In this document: in pieces, positions 5,106-7,301 of the stretch
Layout of the letters: every line of letters begins with the position of its first letter
How positions within the stretch are numbered: the stretch's first letter is position 1
Assembly (NCBI GenBank): GCA_937858455.1
Contig: CALLYN010000546.1
Span: 1 to 7,301, forward strand
DNA length: 7,301 nucleotides
Source of the DNA: an uncultured Kouleothrix sp.
GTDB taxonomy: Bacteria; Chloroflexota; Chloroflexia; Chloroflexales; Roseiflexaceae
Direction of reading: 5' to 3'
Notes under the pieces: generated by a model
Database searches by the model: none
What the model saw: the letters and a program-made list of their open reading frames with translations, nothing else
What the model was told of the DNA's origin: nothing
Position numbers and translations under genes: made by a program

Positions 5106-6383
5106 TTAGTGGAACTGCTCTTCCTCGGTCGAGCCGGTGAGCGCGGTGGTCGAGGCCGCGCCGCCGGCAATCACCTGGGCCACCTCGTCGAAGTAGCCAG
5201 TGCCGACTTCACGCTGGTGCTTGGTCGCGGTGTAGCCAAACTGCTCGCTGGCGAACTCGGCCTGCTGGAGCTCGGAGTAGGCCGCCATGCCGCGATCCTT
5301 GTAGCCGCGCGCCAGCTCGAACATGCTGTAGTTGAGCGCGTGGAAGCCCGCCAGCGTAACGAACTGGAACTTGTAGCCCATGGCGCCCAGCTCGCGCTGG
5401 AACTTGGCGATGGTGGTATCGTCGAGCTTCTTCTTCCAGTTAAACGACGGCGAGCAGTTGTAGGCCAGCAGCTTGCCCGGGAACTGCTTGTGGATCGCCT
5501 CGGCGAAGCGCTGGGCCTCGGCCAGGTTCGGCTCGGAGGTTTCGCACCACACCAAGTCGGCAACCGGCGCGTAGGCCAGCCCGCGGGCGATCGCCTGGTC
5601 GAGGCCGGCGCGCACGCGGTAGAAGCCCTCGACGGTGCGCTCGCCGGTGCAGAACGGCTTGTCGCGGTCGTCGATGTCGCTGGTGAGCAGGTTGGCGCCA
5701 TTCGCGTCGGTGCGCGCGATGATCACCGTGGGCACGCCCATCACGTCGGCGGCCAGCCGCGCGGCCGCGAGGTTCTTCACGGCCTGCTGCGAGGGGATCA
5801 GCACCTTGCCGCCCATGTGGCCGCACTTCTTCTCCGAGGCCAGCTGATCTTCGAAGTGCACGCCGGCCGCGCCGGCCTCGATCAGCGCCTTGGTCAGCTC
5901 GAACACATTCAGCGGCCCGCCGAAGCCCGCCTCGCCGTCGGCCACGATCGGCGCGAACCAGTAGGTATCGCCCTTGCCCTCGCTGTGCTGGATCTGGTCG
6001 GCGCGCTGGAGCGCCTGGTTGATCCGCTTCACCACGCTCGGTACGCTATTCGCCGGGTAAAGGCTTTGGTCGGGGTACATCTGGCCCGCCAGGTTGGCGT
6101 CGGCCGCGACCTGCCAGCCGCTGAGGTAGATCGCCTTGAGGCCGGCCTTGACCTGCTGCACGGCCTGGTTGCCGGTGAGCGCACCCAGAGCGGCCACGTA
6201 ATCTTCGGTGTTCAGCAGCGCCCAGAGCCGCTCGGCACCGAGCCGCGCCAGCGTCTGCTCGATCAGGATCGACCCGCGCAGCCGTACCACATCCTCGGCC
6301 GTATATGCACGCTCGATGCCCTGCCACCGTGAGTCGCTCATCCAGCTCGCCGCCAGCGCCTCGGTCTGTTGGTCACGCGTCAT
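5106..6383 (-). CDS. aceA: Isocitrate lyase
   Basis: A 425-residue enzyme, near the usual ~430 of bacterial isocitrate lyases, that cleaves isocitrate to glyoxylate and succinate, the first glyoxylate-shunt step, in the cytoplasm. The signature KKCGHMGGK is at 185-193, with catalytic Cys187. Other blocks are [20 protein letters not shown] (86-105), the metal/substrate segment [12 protein letters not shown] (145-156), [13 protein letters not shown] (174-186), IIARTDAN (221-228) and [15 protein letters not shown] (308-322). All expected active-site blocks are intact. The start at 6383 gives the normal N-terminus, with purine-rich GGAGAAAGGG about 9-18 nt upstream; Met15 is an alternative. No malate synthase is in the window. 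Its position between a phasin-like gene and a PHA synthase-like gene suggests a cluster handling acetyl-CoA, either anaplerosis during growth on C2 compounds or stored polymer. Confidence 0.97.
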   Translation of the reverse strand: MTRDQQTEALAASWMSDSRWQGIERAYTAEDVVRLRGSILIEQTLARLGAERLWALLNTEDYVAALGALTGNQAVQQVKAGLKAIYLSGWQVAADANLAGQMYPDQSLYPANSVPSVVKRINQALQRADQIQHSEGKGDTYWFAPIVADGEAGFGGPLNVFELTKALIEAGAAGVHFEDQLASEKKCGHMGGKVLIPSQQAVKNLAAARLAADVMGVPTVIIARTDANGANLLTSDIDDRDKPFCTGERTVEGFYRVRAGLDQAIARGLAYAPVADLVWCETSEPNLAEAQRFAEAIHKQFPGKLLAYNCSPSFNWKKKLDDTTIAKFQRELGAMGYKFQFVTLAGFHALNYSMFELARGYKDRGMAAYSELQQAEFASEQFGYTATKHQREVGTGYFDEVAQVIAGGAASTTALTGSTEEEQFH

Positions 6384-6421
6384 TGCCTTTACCCTTTCTC
6401 CATCGGCGTCTTGTGATCTCG

Positions 6422-6476
6422 ATAGTATGGTGCAAGATTGCAGTAGGTCTGGGAACGGGTTGCGTCCCCAGACCTA
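6422..6476 (-). promoter_or_regulatory. aceA leader: 10-bp dyad over a weak predicted promoter
   Basis: TAGGTCTGGG (6444-6453) and CCCAGACCTA (6467-6476) are perfect inverted arms with a 13-nt spacer, 61-93 nt before the aceA start. On the minus strand a possible promoter is TACTAT (6427-6422) with CAGACC (6451-6446) 18 nt upstream, so the dyad covers the -35. That arrangement suits a repressor or activator site; alternatively the dyad is an RNA hairpin if transcription starts further upstream. The promoter match is poor, but the dyad itself is plain. Confidence 0.45.
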
Positions 6477-6567
6477 TTCATGCCTGTGCTGAGCGGCTTG
6501 TGCGCCGCGTGCGGCTAGCCTTGGAAGCTGCTTGAGTTTGTGGCCGCGGCCCGCCAGAAAGGGATGC

Positions 6568-6588
6568 GCGAGGGGCATCGCCCCTCGC
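6568..6588 (-). terminator. Hairpin after the phasin-like gene, probable terminator
   Basis: GCGAGGGGC (6568-6576), loop ATC, GCCCCTCGC (6580-6588) make a perfect 9-bp stem 24 nt past the phasin-like stop at 6613. On the minus strand it is followed by CATCCCTTTCT, a weak T tract, so termination may be partial. On the plus strand CTCCTTCTTCTTC follows, but no plus-strand gene ends here. Confidence 0.5.
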
Positions 6589-6612
6589 ACTCCTTCTTCT
6601 TCAAACAGGCTC

Positions 6613-6906
6613 TTAGTTTTTGCTCAGGCGGGCGACCAGCTCGTTCACGCCCTGCATGTAGCCCTGCCAGGTCTTCATGCCGTCCTGGTAAAACTGGCGG
6701 TAGTTGGCCAGCGCCTCCTGGGCGATCTTCTCGGCCTGCGCGCCGAGCTCCTGGTTGTAGCGCAGCCCCTGCTCGAAGGCCTGGAAGCTATACTCGGTGG
6801 TGGTGGTGGCCAAGTCGGCCCATACGCGCATGGCGTTTCCGGCGGCATTCTCGACGACTTTATACTGCTCTTGGGCGAATTGCTGGGCGGTTTTTTGCTC
6901 GGCCAT
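6613..6906 (-). CDS. Small phasin-like helical protein
   Basis: A 97-residue, almost wholly helical, soluble protein without Cys, signal peptide or membrane segment. It starts AEQKTAQQFAQEQYKVVENA, continues with TEYSFQAFEQGLRYNQEL and EKIAQEALANYRQFYQDG, and ends MKTWQGYMQGVNELVARL. The Ala/Gln/Glu-rich amphipathic helices with spaced aromatics (Tyr, Phe, Trp) look like phasin-type proteins that coat polyhydroxyalkanoate granules, though it is shorter than many. AGGAG (6919-6915) sits 8 nt before the ATG and supports the start. The gene leads the minus-strand group with aceA and a PHA synthase-like gene, which is the main support for a granule role. It might alternatively be a small accessory subunit taking the place of PhaE. 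I do not see a diagnostic motif, so the family call is moderate; that the gene is real is near certain. Confidence 0.72.
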   Translation of the reverse strand: MAEQKTAQQFAQEQYKVVENAAGNAMRVWADLATTTTEYSFQAFEQGLRYNQELGAQAEKIAQEALANYRQFYQDGMKTWQGYMQGVNELVARLSKN

Positions 6907-6969
6907 GAAGGGTTCTCCTATTCTTTTCCGCTTTGTAATGCGGTAAATGCGTGTTGGCTAACTGGCCGC

Positions 6970-6996
6970 ATCGTAGCATCGCATAGTTACAATCAA
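6970..6996 (-). promoter_or_regulatory. Possible promoter of the phasin-like gene
   Basis: On the minus strand TGCTACGAT gives an extended -10 (TACGAT at 6975-6970, with TG one base before). TTGATT (6996-6991) lies 15 nt upstream, short for a -35. Transcription would start near 6963, leaving a leader of about 57 nt. Confidence 0.35.
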
Positions 6997-7082
6997 GTTC
7001 AGGTTGGGCGGCGCGCGGCGCAGTTTGAGTTACAGCGCGCGAGGCCGGCCGCCACAGCGGCTGCGCGGTGTCGCACCGAAGG

Positions 7083-7091
7083 TGCTACAAT
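7083..7091 (+). promoter_or_regulatory. Extended -10 promoter of the MalT-like regulator
   Basis: TGCTACAAT is a TG-N extended -10 with TACAAT at 7086-7091. No good -35 stands 17 nt upstream (GCGCGG), as is common for extended -10 promoters. The start would fall near 7098, with about 29 nt of leader and no evident Shine-Dalgarno before ATG 7127. Confidence 0.45.
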
Positions 7092-7126
7092 AGGGCCGTT
7101 CAACCACCTCGCGAGCATACACGGCC

Positions 7127-7301
7127 ATGTTTGGTGATGAGATTGTCGTCTATACCCGGCTGATGCCGCCACGCCTGCCGCGCCGGTGGCTGCGCCGCCC
7201 GCGGCTCGACCGGCTGCTGGCCGATGCGGTCGAGTACCCGGTGTCGCTGATGCGCGCCAGCGCCGGCTATGGCAAGAGCAGCGCGCTGGCCTCGTTTGCG
7301 G
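7127..7301 (+). CDS. MalT/LuxR-family (LAL) ATP-dependent transcriptional regulator, 5' part
   Basis: An open frame from ATG 7127 to the window edge (58 codons). It gives MFGDEIVVYTRLMPPRLPRR, then RPRLDRLLADAVEYPVSLM, then the nucleotide-binding loop ASAGYGKSSAL (residues 44-54). The order 'TRL-PPRLPRR-RPRL-LL-...-AxAGYGK[ST]' is the standard N-terminus of large MalT-like STAND ATPases, which bind an inducer, assemble with ATP and activate transcription through a C-terminal LuxR-type helix-turn-helix or, in some relatives, a bacterial transcriptional-activation domain. Lys50 and Ser51 are the phosphate-binding residues; Ser-Ser replaces the more usual Thr-Thr. The protein is cut by the window end, so the DNA-binding domain and the expected ~900-1000-residue length cannot be checked. 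It is divergent from the phasin-like gene across a 220-nt region, so it may control the storage cluster. Confidence 0.8.
   Translation, partial: MFGDEIVVYTRLMPPRLPRRWLRRPRLDRLLADAVEYPVSLMRASAGYGKSSALASFA

Noticed and set aside
5094..6332. 412-codon plus-strand open frame opposite aceA
   Set aside because: Mirror of the isocitrate lyase frame; the minus-strand protein carries every conserved block of the enzyme.
6532..7137. 201-codon plus-strand open frame across the phasin-like gene
   Set aside because: Overlaps the minus-strand gene that has a good ribosome-binding site, and runs through the divergent promoter region into the regulator start; low-complexity translation.
1..7301. tRNA or rRNA genes
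   Set aside because: No cloverleaf with a GGTTCRANYCC-type T-arm and no rRNA core sequence was seen on either strand.

Overview
High-GC bacterial DNA. Positions from about 500 to the end read as one genome, most likely a Chloroflexota (Chloroflexia, Roseiflexus/Kouleothrix-like) bacterium. That placement is an inference from the protein mix: a class III-type PHA synthase-like protein, a proteobacterial-type isocitrate lyase, a MalT-like regulator and GC-rich dispersed hairpin repeats. The first ~490 bases do not fit. They hold two unrelated gene pieces, an MFS drug-efflux transporter segment (about 1-205) and a TonB-dependent receptor segment (about 207-485), both on the minus strand and both looking sphingomonad-like. 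TonB receptors belong to outer membranes that Chloroflexota generally lack. The best reading is a chimeric contig end (or, less likely, rearranged foreign DNA) joined inside an acetyl xylan esterase gene, which is cut at about residue 178, before its catalytic serine.

Layout. 500-1036 (-): truncated acetyl xylan esterase/cephalosporin C deacetylase. 1037-1185: divergent promoter region with a mirrored TAGTAT-type motif. 1186-2151 (+): aldo/keto reductase with an intact tetrad. 2269-3378 (+): Gfo/Idh/MocA sugar-type dehydrogenase. Together these look like a small carbohydrate-use locus. 3379-3670: repeat-rich convergent gap with a 13-bp hairpin, an ~80-bp MITE-like inverted-repeat element and two tandem copies of a terminator-like hairpin. 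3671-4783 (-): PHA synthase-like protein carrying Ser in place of the nucleophilic Cys. 4784-5105: phaC-side promoter and three inverted-repeat structures, including a 71-nt near-perfect palindrome built on a 7-nt period. 5106-6383 (-): isocitrate lyase aceA. 6384-6612: aceA leader with a 10-bp dyad, and the terminator-like hairpin of the next gene. 6613-6906 (-): small phasin-like helical protein. 6907-7126: divergent promoter region. 7127-7301 (+): start of a MalT/LuxR-family (LAL) ATP-binding regulator, cut by the window end.

How the genes fit together. The minus-strand trio phasin-like protein, isocitrate lyase and PHA synthase-like protein all concern acetyl-CoA: storage as polyhydroxyalkanoate versus the glyoxylate shunt. 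Each appears to have its own promoter and spacer, so this is a cluster rather than one tight operon. The divergent LAL regulator is a natural but unproven candidate controller. No single undescribed multi-gene system is evident. The most unusual points are the Cys-to-Ser change in the PHA synthase-like protein, the repeat elements in the two gaps around it, and the composite left end.
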